Assembly: GCA_002914805.1 (NCBI GenBank)
Contig: JXTB01000133.1
Coordinates: 782,602 to 846,601 of the forward strand
Direction of reading: 5' to 3'
DNA length: 64,000 bases
Origin: Parasponia andersonii
Taxonomy: Eukaryota > Streptophyta > Magnoliopsida > Rosales > Cannabaceae
Each line of letters starts with the position of its first letter. Positions within the stretch are counted from its first letter, which is position 1. Below are positions 25,744-38,246 of this stretch, one piece after another. Under the pieces are notes generated by a model. It made no database searches, was not told where the DNA came from, and worked only from the letters and a program-made list of their open reading frames with translations. The position numbers and the translations under genes were made by a program.

Positions 25744-25952
25744 TGAAGAACAACTAGTTCGAATGTTGGGAAGAGAGCTCAAAGTGCTTTGAAATAGAGA
25801 GATACTACTAGTTAATATTCTCTGGCAATACCACAACGTAGACGAAGCTACTTGAGAACTAGAAACATAAATATATCAGAAATATCTTTATTTATTTAAT
25901 TTTCAACTTGAAGTTGTACTTTGACTCTTGTATTTCTTTAGGAATGGGAGGA
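25744..25952 (+). pseudogene. Displaced C-terminal tail of Gypsy pol and polypurine tract
   Basis: Reads EQLVRMLGRELKVL then NREILLVNILWQYHN and VDEAT, with two stops. This is the usual region after the integrase core (EE.PV.ILDR...LR...IP.VKVLW..H..EEATWE). It continues the frame interrupted at 23140. AGGAATGGGAGGA just before 25953 fits the polypurine tract. Confidence 0.8.
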
Positions 25953-28138
25953 TGTAAAATCTGGAAATATAAAGTGCAAATTGGACTTTTAGGGCTGAGT
26001 GGCATCATCATAATTAAGGAATTTTGGAATATTTTTAATCAAAATATCTCAAGTAAATAATAAGGGACTACAGTTATTGGATTTTTCATAAAAACCCTCA
26101 GAGAAAAGCATCTTCTAATGTTGAGGGCCTAAGAAAGAAGGAGAGAGAGAGAGAGAGAAAGATAAATGAGCCCTTTACAGAGCTCCAACGCCGCCTCCTC
26201 GCATGCTTGCTGGACCCATGTGCCAGCCCCCGGTCTTCCCCAGTCTCCGATTAGTCAGCGCCAATTGCCACCATGGTGAAATACCGCCCGACGACAGAGA
26301 TCGGCTCCTCCGAAAATCACGCCCTCAACAATGTTTTTCGGCAAAATTTTTGTCGTTCGACGTTCGGTCATGTCATTGCCAGCATGTGGAAACTTCTCTC
26401 GCCATCGCTAATTTCTTCTAAGTGGTTTTATGACTCAGTTCATTGTTGGTAAGATTTTTACTACTTTTACCATTTTTACCAACTTTGTAAAAAAGTGATA
26501 TTTACTTAATTATTTTGGTTAAGTAATTTATTCACCCGAGAAAAATATATGAGGTGAAAGAGGATTAAAAATAATGAATAATTATAGTTGGTAGAATTAA
26601 AAAGTGTATCCGAAAGTATGATAATTTTTAATTAGAAAAAGAGGACATTTTTCTTAATATTTACAAAAGTGGTATTTATGTAAATTTTGGATTTTTGAGC
26701 TTAATTAATGCTCAGAACCTTAAAACTAAATTCTAATTTCGAATTTAGACTCAGTGAGGTTGAGAGATGAATTGTAATATAAAATAATACTATGTTTCGA
26801 AGTGGAACGAAAATTGAAATTTCGTGGCTCGAAATTGCACCATGTTGCGTGCCACGGGCCAATTATATACCAAGACCTACTTTTGACAAGTTATATGTCT
26901 AACCTTGTATTTTTAGGTACTCTAAATTCAATAGTGACCTCCATTTCTCTATTTAAGGCTCTGATGAAAAAGTGACTTTTTCAAGTGGACTTATTAGGAT
27001 TCGGAAATTACCATTCGAACAACTGAAGTACGAACGAGGGATACTTCAAGTATCATTAGCTTGGTATTACTACCATATCGAGATAGGGGTTCCATTACCT
27101 GATTTTATACATTTGTTTTGAATTTTAATTGCATTAAAATTTATTTATAGAAACTATGATTTTACGATGGTTTGATTAATGGTTGAAAATTGTTGGATTA
27201 TATTGGTATTAGATTGTTAGAGTTGTGTACATATATTTATATTGTGATTATGGAGTAAAACAATGGTGTGCTGCCTATGTATAGTAAATACTAGAATAAT
27301 GTCAGGTTGGATTTTAAAAGCATGACTTGATTATTAGGCGCATGTTTATGGTGAACTGCTACATGTTATACATATTATAGGATCACACACTTGAGTTCTA
27401 TTATAGCATCACAGTATTTTAGATCGTTGGTAAGTTGCTGCAATACTAGGTAAGAAACCTAGGCCCCTACGCAAGTTTTATCTGATACACCTATGGGTAG
27501 CGTCAGGATGTTGAGTACCTCTACCACAGAAGTATTACAAGGTCGTGATGGGAATATGAGGGCTCACTTATTTATTTGTAAATGTATAATATGTACAATG
27601 ATGTTATTTTAGATTTAGTTTTGAATATGTGATTATTCTATATACCAATGATTTATAAGTTTGATTTATAAATAGATTTAAAGGTACTAACCATGCAAGT
27701 TTGAGAAATTGCATCCATCCAAATGATAATTAAATTCTTATTGAGTATATGAATGTCCATCCTTTACTTTTCCCCTATCAGGTAGTGTTCGGTGTGATTT
27801 TGGAGACTCCGAAGCAGAGTAGTGAGGAGCTAGTTACTTTTCTGGGAATTGATAACTATGTAAAATATTTTTATTTAATTAAGGTGACTTATGTCAATAC
27901 TTAAGGGCCCGTTTTACTGACTCACTCGGTATAACTATTGTACTCAATTGTGAGACTAATGACAGTGATGCTTGGTTTGTTTAAATAAATTTCACTAACA
28001 ATCTATGTTTAATGGAGATCACAAAACTATGAGGATTTTACTTTTAAAAATATTTTTATAAATTTTTCAAAAATAACTTTTAAATTTTTATTTGTGAAAT
28101 TCATTTTCTGTCATTGGCCCATAATTTGGGTCGTGACA
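25953..28138 (+). repeat. Gypsy 3' LTR, plus orientation
   Basis: Starts TGTAAAATCTGG after the polypurine tract and ends TTTGGGTCGTGACA; 2186 bp. It contains the family's GC-rich segment (26190-26350) and the landmark ATCAGGTAGTGTTCGGTGTG near 27780. It is the best-defined full LTR in the window. Open frames inside are not genes. Confidence 0.85.
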
Positions 28139-28640
28139 TGATATTTTTGTTTTTTTTTTAATTTTAAAACAAATATTTGTGTTTGAATGTGGGAAGGAAA
28201 GTCATTTTTTAGTATCTAAGTTCTTGATTTATGGTTGATACTTGCAAGTATTTACTAGTCTCTTTTTTATTCCTTGATGAAAAGGTGATGGTCATTTGGA
28301 CTTGTCAGATTATTAATTTGACAAAGATCCCCCTTGCAAAGTTAAATCTAAAAATTAATCTATAATAAAGTGTTAAGAGGATGAAAAAAAAAATTAGAGC
28401 AATGTTTAGCAAGGGATATTTTTTAACATGACAAAAATTTAAGACATGTGAAAAGAAATTTTCAATTATTAGAGGGTGTATGTAAAATGGGTAAGGAGAG
28501 AAAAAAAAAATGGGTGATTCTACTAGTATATATTATAAATGTCAATAAGTTTAGGAGAAATGGCTTTGTTGCTACACCTTGGTCTATTCTCTCCACACCC
28601 TATTTAAGTACAAAATCTTTAAAAAATATTATTCACACTA
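28139..28640. other. Intergenic between LTR copies
   Basis: No gene or element recognised. AT-rich. Confidence 0.4.
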
Positions 28641-30245
28641 TGTGAAATCCCTTAAAAATTGTAAGGACAAATTGGTCTTTTGACCTGATATAAAATAAAT
28701 AAATTATTGGATGAATTTGGACGGAATTTGATAAGATTTTCAAGGCCGTTTTCGAGAAGATTCTCAGAAAATTAGGTCCAAGTGCAAATAAGCAAAACAG
28801 TGCCAAATTAACCATAAGTTGACATGTGGTGCTATAGTTCAAAAATTACCCTTAAATCCCTGCATTTTCTCTTTCTTTTTTGATTTAGTCCCCGGAGCCA
28901 AAACCCGAAATCCAGTGAAGCTTCGTTGAGCTATCTTAGGCCTCCGTTGTCTTGCGCCACTGACCGGCATCGATGTCTACCTGCCAAACAAAGCTTTTGC
29001 CGTAAGAACCAGCCGTATCGAAACCCACGATCATCGGAAAACGGTGAAAAACACCACAGATTCTTTTGCTTGCCAGAGCCGATTCTGGCCACCATTTGCC
29101 GCAAAACCGATCACCGTGGACTCGTCTCCTCACAGGCAATCTGGTGGTAGGTACCTCGTATCTCAGTTTTACTCCGTTTGATTTTAATTTCGTTGGACAA
29201 TTTTATGCCTAAATAGTTACGGAATTGACTTTTTGATCGGACCGTTAGATTTTAGAACCAATATCATTTTTAGAATCTATGTTGAAAATGGTGACAAATG
29301 AGATATATATTGACTATGTTCCGAAACAGGTCCGAAAAATGAAATCAGACGGCTTAGATTTGCCTCGATTTGCGTGCCGTGGGGCCCATATCCAAATTTG
29401 ATAAATGATATGTCTAACCTAGGGTTTTTGGGTGCTCTGAATTCAATGGTGAAGTCTGTTTCATGATTTGAAGCTCCGTTTAAAAATGTTGTTTTCAAAC
29501 CAAGGAACGAAAGGCTCGAAAACGACCTCCACTTTTCCAAACGACATCCAAACGACGCTAAACTTTCTCCATAGCCTTGTAACTCTAGTTGGACACTCGA
29601 TTGAGGTAGGGATTCGATTACTTGATCTTCAAATTAGTTTAATTTTGATTTTTACATATTTTTGATAAATATGGAATTTCGTGAAATGATTTATAAAAAT
29701 TGTGTTTATATCTGTTTTGACCTGATTTGAGATATAAACTACCTGGGAGGCACGTCACATTGGTTGGCATGTCATATATACTGTTTGAAACCATTTTCTG
29801 CAGGAAATTGGATTTTTTGGGGTTTTGATCAAAAAATGACTATAATAATGCTGAAATTCTTAGAAAATTCAATACGATTTGAGGACTAAATGTTGTTTGA
29901 TTAAAGAACACTGCATGAATTATTTTGAGATTTTATGGAAATGGTTTATATTCTTATTCTGTCATCTATATAACATGTGCATACATTCACGCATTTACGA
30001 TGCTCCACATTAGGTGATCGGACTTATGACGCCTCTTTAGGTGGCTCGAATTTACGAGTAATCCACTAGAACATCGTGATTGTATATATATTTATATGTT
30101 GGCTTGAATAGATATGTACTGGTTTTTATAGATATTTTACAATAGTTTGGAATGTTTGAAGTATTGGACTATGATTTCCACTTGGGTTTTATGAACTGTT
30201 TGAATGGAATACTAATCATGCAGGACCTTTAACATGAGTATATTT

Positions 30246-30292
<47 letters not shown>

Positions 30293-30475
30293 TTGTAATC
30301 GATTCTCTACTAGGCATTAGCTCACCCTCTTTTTCCCCTCAGGTGGCACTCAGTGTGATTTGGATCAAAAGAACTACCTTGAGGCATTTACAGAATAACT
30401 AATTTATTTATATTTTGATAAATAAACTACGAGATTTGTGAAATATTTAGATTTGAGTAGGAATTTTGAATTTCA
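28641..30475 (+). repeat. Gypsy LTR, plus orientation, 3' end truncated
   Basis: Starts TGTGAAATCCCTTAAAAATT and aligns along its length with 48378-50290 (GGACAAATTGGTCTTTTGAC, GTTACGGAATTGACTTT, AATATTTAGATTTGAGTAGG). The match ends near 30470, and the terminal 320 bp are missing. Contains a (TA)n tract at 30249-30290. Confidence 0.8.
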
Positions 30476-30662
30476 TTTTAATGAAATATGATTTTAGTTA
30501 AAATGTGGGAAGAGTAAGCTGAAGTTTGGCAATAGAGCTATGCTTTTAGAAAGGACAAAATAAACCTGAAAAAACAACAATAAATTAACTTGAAAATCCG
30601 AGAAACGACCACAAGTGTTGAACATAAACTATTTGTTCGAAATCGTAAAAACGACATTTTCA

Positions 30663-30743
30663 TGGTCAGAGCTGGTGAGAGTAATCAGGGAGATTGAAGC
30701 GGCGAAGATAGAGAATCTTGCTGATGTTGCAATATTCAAAATG
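30663..30743 (+). pseudogene. Potato type I proteinase inhibitor remnant
   Basis: From 30663 one frame reads WSELVRVIREIEAAKIEN followed by LADVAIFKM. It aligns with the N-terminal half of a type I inhibitor (WPELVG..GE.A...IEKENP.V.AIV), including the conserved Trp that the gene at 37582 has lost. The reactive-site loop and the C-terminal half are absent. No exon 1 was found. It lies 188 bp after the truncated LTR. Confidence 0.6.
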
Positions 30744-31100
30744 GCATGTTCTTTACATCTCGACTAGCATTTTAAAATTAACAGCTGCATGTCATTTTGC
30801 ATACAAAATTTTGGAAAACTTTAATTTATGCTCTCTCCTTTTATCGCATAAGCAACAAGTGTACATTTATGGATATATACAAGGTTCCCAGACAATGAGA
30901 AATCAATGCAATGGCGACAAAAACATAGGTTTTTGTAGATAATTATTAATTTTAATTTATATTGGTTGGATATTATTCAACAACACGAGTCACGCATGCA
31001 GCAAGGACCATGACTAAGCTACTTCCCAGCTTGAAAAAGCGAAACTTAATTTCTCTATCCATATCCATGTTACATGTTATGTTATGTATAAATAATATAG

Positions 31101-31714
31101 TGTTACAACTAAAAATCCAAAATTTCAAAATAATGATTTTTAGTAATTTTATGTAAAAATAATAGTAAATAGTGATTTTCCGAGATTTAGAAAGATTTAG
31201 TACTTAAAATTTTCATTTTTATTCTCCAAAGTAACAAATTTTATAATCATGATACTTTCCATTAATTTTAGTTTTTTTTGTTCTCAAATTATTATAAATA
31301 CTAAAATCATTAAAACTCTTATCAATTTTTAATTACATAAGAAAAATACTTATCAAAATTTAAGAAAATTTCCAGCTATCCCATTTGGAAACTTATTAAG
31401 AAATCATATATTTTGGTAAATTAAGTTCAACTGAAATCTTTGCTTCAACATAAAAAATAGACTATATAAAATCACTTGTAATTTCAAGTTCTCAAAACAA
31501 CACCATCCTCATTCATGCACTTAGTAGATTTAGTAATTTTGGCTAAATAGTTGAATAAGAAAGAAAGATAACAGAGTACAAACACCTACGAGGGATTTAG
31601 AGTAAGACTGCATATACAAGCTATATGGCTTGTCTATTCATCAAGACAGCTATCTCAAACAGTCAGACATCTGAAAATGTGAGAAGTAAGGGGGGTGAGC
31701 ATGAAATGCCCAGT
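31101..31714 (-). repeat. Gypsy LTR, minus orientation, first part before the hAT insertion
   Basis: Begins TGTTACAACTAAAAATCCAA like 23141 and tracks that copy (AGCTATC, CTTATTAAGAA, ACTGAAAT, GGCTAAATA, AAGTAAGG). It is interrupted at 31722 by the hAT element and resumes at 35496. Confidence 0.8.
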
Positions 31715-31722
31715 AGGATAAC

Positions 31723-34700
31723 CAGACCTGACAATTCGGGCCAGGCCCAACGGGCCGGCCCACGGCCCGTTAGAGTGGCACGCGGGCCGGTCCGGCCCGG
31801 TCTAGTACTTTTAGGGCCCGGGCCAAGCCGGGCCCTAGGGGTAGGGTTGGGCTGGGCCTGGGTTTCGCGGCCGAACACGATCATGCGGGCCGACATGCCG
31901 GCCCGGCCCGGCCCTTTTTTTTTTTTTTCGAATCTGGGCCCTTAAATTTTTTTAAAAAAAAGGTAGAGTGCCCAAAACTCGTCTGGGCCCTTTGTTCCAA
32001 CGATAACAAATGTTACCGTTGGATTTATATCAATTTTTTTTTTTTAGTTTAAACTATTTTTTAAAATTAAAAAAAAAAACATTTTCTTACACTATAAATA
32101 CCCTATACTCTCCACTCTTTTCATACTTACAATTTTCAAATACTCTCTTATTTTCTCATTCTTTCTCTCTAAATCTCTAATTATATTCTCAATTTTATTT
32201 TTTTCTCTCTTATCTAACTACTATTTACTAATTATTAGTAATTATATTTTATAGTCTTTAAAGTACAAACACTCCACAACTCATAAAGTTTAATTGAAGG
32301 TACGATTTAATTTATTTTTCATAATTATCTTTTTAATTTATTTAATTTGTAGGATATTTAGTTGTTTACTATTATTAATAGTATAATAGTTAGTAGTGTG
32401 TAGTTACTAGTTAAGTAGTAACTTAGTAGTTATACAAGATTTTGTTTTTAATTTTAATTCAATTTTAATTTTTTACAATTAAGATAGTAATTCATTAGTT
32501 TGTAGTTTGTAAAAAATTTATTAGAATATTATATTTTAAATTTCAATGAATTTTTAATTTTTAATAGTTTACAATTAAGTTAATAGTAGAAAATTTATTA
32601 AATATATTTTCAATTAATTTGTAATTTATAGTTGTTTACAATAAAGTTAGTAGAAACTAGAAAGTTTATTACAATATTAAATTTTTAATTTCAATTAATT
32701 TGTAGTAGTTTACAATTAAGTTAGTAGAAGTTTATTAGAATATTATATTTTAAATTTCAATTAATTTGTAGTAGTTTACAATTAAGTTAGTATAAGTTTA
32801 TTAGAATATTATATTTTAAATTTCAATTTATTTGTAATTTGTTGTTGTTTACAATTAAGTTGATAGAATATCTATATTTGTAATTTCGATTTATTTATAG
32901 TTGTGTATAATTTTAATATCTATATTTTTAATATAGGATATGGATATGTCAAAAAATATCCCTATTGATTTGGAATTGGATGACGACCAAATTCGCATTG
33001 CTAAAGAGGGTGACCAAGTCCCCGAAATACAAACTAATCCAAATGCTAGTGGAAGTTGTTCACAATTTCAAGAAAGTTGTTCGCCGAGTGCAAGCACGAC
33101 CTCCAAACGTGCAAGGACAACTTCCAATATATGAGACCATTTCGATCCAGAATTCAAAGATGAGGCTGATGGTAAGAAAACAAAAATAGCAAGATGTAAA
33201 TATTGTAAGAAATTATTAACTGCTAAACCATCTAGCGGGACCTCTCATTTGAATAAACATATTGATGCATGTGTCAAAAAATACAAAAAAGACAAGGAGC
33301 CTACTCAATCAACTCAACAAGGATGGTTCAATAAATTCTTGGAACTATGATCCTTTAGTAGCTAGGAAATCTCTAGCATATTTAATTGCTATAAAAGATT
33401 TACCGTTAAGTTTTGGTGATTGTAATAGCTATGAAGATCATATTAGAAGATCTTATTATCCAAACTTTAAAAGAGTTTCTAGAAATACTACTAAGAGTGA
33501 TTTGATTAAAGTTTATGAAAATATGCGTAAAGATTTAATATCTGAATTAATTTTATTAAACTTTTGTATTGCATTGACATCTAATATTTGGGGTAATAAT
33601 TCTAAACAAGATTATTTAAGTGTAGTTGCACATTATTTAGATTCTAGATGGATAATGCAAAAAAGAATAATTGGTTTTCGAGTCGTTGATAATAAATATA
33701 CTGCTGAAATTATTAGAGATAGAATTTTAAATGTTGTTGAAGAATATGGCATAGCAAATCACATTATCTCTATCACTTTAGATAATACTATCGCAAATAC
33801 AAAGGCCATAAAATTACTTAGCAATTTGGTAAGTTCATACACTAGAGGATTCTTACTGCATCAATGTTGTGCATGTCACATCATCAACCTTATCGTCAAA
33901 TCAGGTACGGATGTTATAAGTGTATATATTGAAAATATTCGATCTGCTATTGCTTATATTCATGCTTCTAATCCACGAATTGCTGAATTTAAAAGATATT
34001 GCATAGCTCAAAGATTAAAACCAAGAAAATTCTAAGTTGACATGCCTGTAAGGTGGAATTCCACTTATTTAATGTTGAAAAATGCATTGCCATATAAAAT
34101 TCCAATTACTATGTTTTACAATTCAAAAATAGGTTCATTAGTATTGAAAGATGAAGATTGGTTCATTTGTGAAAAATTTGTACAATTTTTAGACGTTTTT
34201 CATGAAGCTACTGTTGCATTATCTGGTATTTATTATCCTATTTCTCCAATTATTTTACGTCATATTTTTTTTATTGCTGAAATATTTTGTAAGGCAAGAT
34301 GTGACCCTATATTTGAACCAATTATAATACGTATGCAAGAAGTATTTTTAAAATATTGGTTTCCAATTCCTTTATTATATTCATTTGCTTTTATTTTAGA
34401 TCCTAGGGGTAAATTAAATGGTCTTTCTAATTTAATTAGCTACTTTTTTACATGTTTTGAGATAGACTATACTACTGAATATACAAATGCTCGTGACAAA
34501 TTTTTTGAAGTGTATAGTATATATGAAGCTAAATTTGGCAGTAATCAACAACAACACACTCCTCCACAAGAAACTGAAGAACAGTCAAAAAATAAGTCTT
34601 TTTGGAGCATGGTAGGTTCTCGTCCTCAAGGGTGTGGTCGTGGCTCATCATCAATATCATTAAGTTCAAGTCAACTACTACCACCAATAAATCCACAACA

Positions 34701-35487
34701 ATCCTCTGATCTTACTCAATATATTGAGCTAGACTCTGATATCGACCCCAATGATGAGAACTTCAAAGTTTTGGAATAGTGGCATAAGCGTCAACTAAGA
34801 TTCCTAGTGCTTTCACAATTAGTCCGTGATGTTTTAATAATTCCGGTGTCTAAGATTTCTTCAGAGTTTGCTTTTAGTACGACTAAGATGATAGTAGATG
34901 AGCGGAGAACTTCGTTGGCTCCTGAAATGGTTGAGGTGTTAGCATGTGTTAAAGATTGGAAAAAAACAGCAAAGTGAAATCAAGACACTATTCGTACTTG
35001 TAATGAAGAATTGGCCGAAAATTTCAATAATTTGTACATGAATGATGATGATGAGTCATAAAGTCATAATTAATGATATACTAGTTTTTTCAAGTAAAAT
35101 TTGAATTGTAATAAATGATCATCAATAAAATCAAATTTCAGTATTTCAAATTTATTTGTTTCATTATTTTTTTTAATATCCTATTTAATTATTATTAATT
35201 TTTTAACAATAGAAAACATATGTAGTTTATGTTGTCAATTTTTTTAAATGAAAATTCAAATAAAAAGTTTAAATTTAACATGTTAAAAAAAGTTGTAAAA
35301 AAAATCAAATAATAGCCAAAAAAAAAACGGACTGAGTATGGGCCCGCCCAGTTTTGGCCCGTCAAAAAGCCCGGCGGGCCAACGGGCCCGGGCAGGGCCA
35401 TATTTTATATTGACCTAGTCGAGTCACCCCTTAAAGCCCGTGATGGGCTGGCCGGGCCGGGCCGGCCCGCCCATTTTACCACCTCTA
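31723..35487 (+). mobile_element. Complete hAT transposon (3765 bp) with exact 8-bp target duplication
   Basis: Target duplication AGGATAAC at 31715-31722 and 35488-35495 is perfect. Terminal inverted repeats are CAGACCTGACAATTCGGGCC at the left and, reversed from the right, TAGAGGTGGTAAAATGGGC. GGGCCGGCCC-rich subterminal regions lie at both ends (31740-31925 and 35340-35475). It carries one broken transposase gene. Perfect duplication but degraded ends and gene mean a former autonomous copy that has been silent for some time. Confidence 0.93.
32940..34977 (+). pseudogene. hAT transposase, broken
   Basis: N-terminus from ATG 32940, then a stop at 33132-33134 where the BED zinc finger should have its conserved Trp (frame continues DHFDPEFKDEADG). 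The BED finger has CKYCKKLL and HLNKHIDAC. A frameshift lies near 33335. The RNase-H-like core (33345-34032) has LTSNIWGNNSKQDYLSVVAH and FLLHQCCACHIINLIV. A stop at 34033 precedes DMPVRWNSTYLML. A stop at 34777 precedes the C-terminal dimerisation domain (LIIPVSKISSEFAFST, RTSLAPEMVEVLACVKDW), ending 34977. Three stops and one shift make it non-functional. The plant hAT family would act in the nucleus on the terminal repeats of its own element. Confidence 0.92.
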
Positions 35488-35495
35488 AGGATAAC

Positions 35496-37499
35496 AAATT
35501 TCTTTTTGGGGAAAAAAATTCATTTTAAAATTCCTTACATGGTTAGTTATTCTAAAAATAATTTCACAATATACAAAATCAAATACGAGTTGAAATCACC
35601 ATCCAAAATCATATTTAAAACTAATAAGAGAAATCAGATAAATGATCCATAGTACATATATCGCAAATAAAATAATTCTATGAATTCACATCCTCTCATC
35701 ACGAACCAGAATAACTCATATTACATGTACTGAGTACTCTCTGCTTGATACCTAATGTTATAAAACCAGAGGAACACCTATTTGTCTATGCCTACTGAAG
35801 CGGAGGGGCAACTAAATACCTATACCTACCTAATAAGGGTAATCAGAAAAATCCTGTACGGATTTATGAGCTCTCACCGAGAGTAGGAACAATGGCCGCC
35901 CACTAAACACTGCGATGCCTAAGATGGACCTCATGTATGATTCTATGGTATGTGCAATATAAGAAGTAATATAAACAAACACGTAATAATACTCTAGAAA
36001 TGCTTTGATTTTTAAATAAATCTATTTTGTACTTTAAAATCCAATAGTACAATTCCAATGGTTTAATCAAATCCCAAGTATAACACTTGTACAAAATCAC
36101 ATGTAAAATACCTAGAGTAGTCCACAATATTTCACAAGTTCTCAATTTACTAAAATAATTATTCAAACAATTTAACTCAATAAAATCACAAAATTTCACT
36201 TTTCACAATAAATTCTAATTTTAATGAAAAATAATCAAAAATAAGGCAATTGAATGCCCTACCTTGAAATCTAGTTATACTGAGTTAACGACGCTAGAAA
36301 AGTCCTCAGTTTGTCATCTGGTGACGCAAATGGTCGTTTTTAGATCCTTACACATTCACTTGAAAAAATAAATTTCAAACGGAACCTTAGATTGATAAAC
36401 AGAGATCACCACTGAATTCAAAACACCCAAAATGGTATAAGTTTGTCCCACAAAATTCTAATTTTTGTTTCATAACGAAATATAGTGATATTTTATATTA
36501 GAATTCATGTCCCGACCTCACTGAATCCAAATTCGAAGTTAGAACTCAGTTTCAAGGTCCCTAGCATTAATTAAGCTCAAAAATCCAAAATTATGAAAAT
36601 ATCACATGTTGGAAATATTTATAAAAATGCCACATTTTCAATTCAATAATTAGCTCACTTACGAATACCGTTTTAACACTTCAAAATCATGATTTTTCTT
36701 GTTTAAATCTCCTCTTTTACATAGTATAGTTTTCTCAGAATAAATAATTCAATTCTAAAATAATTATAAAAATACCACAAAATTTAATAATAAAATATTA
36801 CTACAGTAACCAACTTTTCACCGGAGTTAAGTTAGAGCCCGTGAGTTATCGAAAATGGAAGCTGACATCGAGACGACTTGAAAGTGGCGACGGCAAGCTA
36901 ATCGGACAATAGAGGAATAAACGACAGGCGAAAAACTATTCTAGTAGGGGAAGTTTCGGAAGCCCGTAACTCTGGTGAGGTGCAGCGTTTCGCGACAGCG
37001 GTACTGGCCATAGCTTCATAAGTGGCTTCCGATCAGGGCGGGCTAGCACATCGGGGTATTGGCCATATCTTCATAAGTGGCTTCCGATCAAGGCGGGCTG
37101 GCACGTCGGGCTGTTCGATGGCCAAAGGAGCTTGCGCGTGTGAACAATGCTGTGGGGCTGGGAATCGTTATGGCTGAGGGGCTTTCGTGAGAAAAGAAGG
37201 AAAACTGGAGGATTTAAATGTAATGTTTGGAAATTATAGATAATGGGACACGTGGCGTTATCTGATTTGACCAAATAACTCCTCAAAATTATACTTTGGC
37301 CACTAATTATAAAAGATTCTTTCAGTTTAGTCCCTCTTTTTTCAAAAATAATTACAATTTGACTCCAAATGAACCTAAACTTAAATGTGTCCACATTCAT
37401 CTCAGATTTAATTAATTAAATACCTAAAAATTCAAATTTACGAGTTTGCTATTTGCCCAAAAGTTACAATTTTACCTTTAATTTTTAAAGGGTTTTACA
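35496..37499 (-). repeat. Gypsy LTR, minus orientation, second part after the hAT insertion
   Basis: Continues the LTR begun at 31101 and ends GGGTTTTACA at 37499 (TGTAAAACCC in element orientation). A near-duplicate of about 57 bp occurs at 37002-37058 and 37059-37115 (TTCATAAGTGGCTTCCGATC). No clear 5-bp target duplication joins 31100 and 37500. Confidence 0.75.
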
Positions 37500-37581
37500 G
37501 TACCCGACACCTAATATAATACCAGCGAACAAAAAGTACTCTACAAATTATGACTAAACCAGGAAGATTAGAAAAAGAACA

Positions 37582-38095
37582 ATGGCATCTCCGTGTCCAG
37601 TTATCCATAGAATTAAACCAACTCATTTTATCTTTTCTAAAGTTTAGCATGAATACCATAAATAATAGCATATTATTAATCCATCTGTTGAAGATTTATA
37701 TTTGTAATTGTGAATTTGTTGCTGGCCGTAATATACATTATGAAAATGTAATGTATATATATAATATGAACGTATTCATTTGTTCCTTTGTACTGCTAGA
37801 GAAATAATATAAAATTAATGACCAGCAGACAACATATACATATACACGCTTAGCAAGAGGAATTGATAACATGTACGTACATATAAAAAAATAATATACA
37901 GGGAAGAGATCATTGCCAGAGCTGGTGGGAGTGAGTGGAGAGATTGCAACGGCGCAGATAGAGAAAGAGAATCCTAATGTTAATGCCATTGTGAAGCTGA
38001 AAGTGACTTCGGTCACCGAGGATTTCAACTGCAACCGGGTTTGGATTTGGGTCGATACTCATAGGGCCGTAACCAATGTGCCTCGGGTGGGCTAG
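37582..38095 (+). CDS. Potato type I (PIN1) serine proteinase inhibitor, two exons, suspect splice donor
   Basis: Exon 1 (37582-37600) sits in a strong plant start context (AACAATGGC) and encodes MASPCP plus the first base of Gly7. Exon 2 (37902-38095) follows an ATACAG acceptor and completes a 70-residue protein, the usual family length. Visible features: Cys5 and Cys50 (the family's conserved disulfide pair), LPELVGVSGEIATAQIEKEN, the reactive loop SVTEDFNC with Glu46 as the predicted P1 residue and Asp47 as P1', and VWIWVD. The usual Trp before PELVG is Leu11. The donor reads CCAG/TTATCC, one G short of the expected CCAG/GTTATCC. Using the available GT would need a different acceptor (37906) and drop Gly7-Lys8. 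It has no signal peptide, so it is likely cytosolic or vacuolar, inhibiting serine proteases in defence. The upstream LTR ends 82 bp before the ATG, so the promoter may be lost or replaced. Family call is sure; function is uncertain. Confidence 0.75.
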
Positions 38096-38246
38096 GCCCA
38101 CTAGGAAACCCGGCTTAGCTCAGTGCTGATATATATATATATTATAATTAGAGGTAAGAGCATATATATAAAATTTGATATAAAGCATGGCTACTAATTA
38201 AATAAAAGCTTTTAGCCTGGAAATGGTCCGATGGATTAACCAAGTC

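Noticed and set aside
31625..31945. 106-codon frame rich in Gly, Pro and Arg, with a mirror frame
   Set aside because: It is the GGGCCGGCCC-rich terminal region of the hAT element and spans the insertion border.
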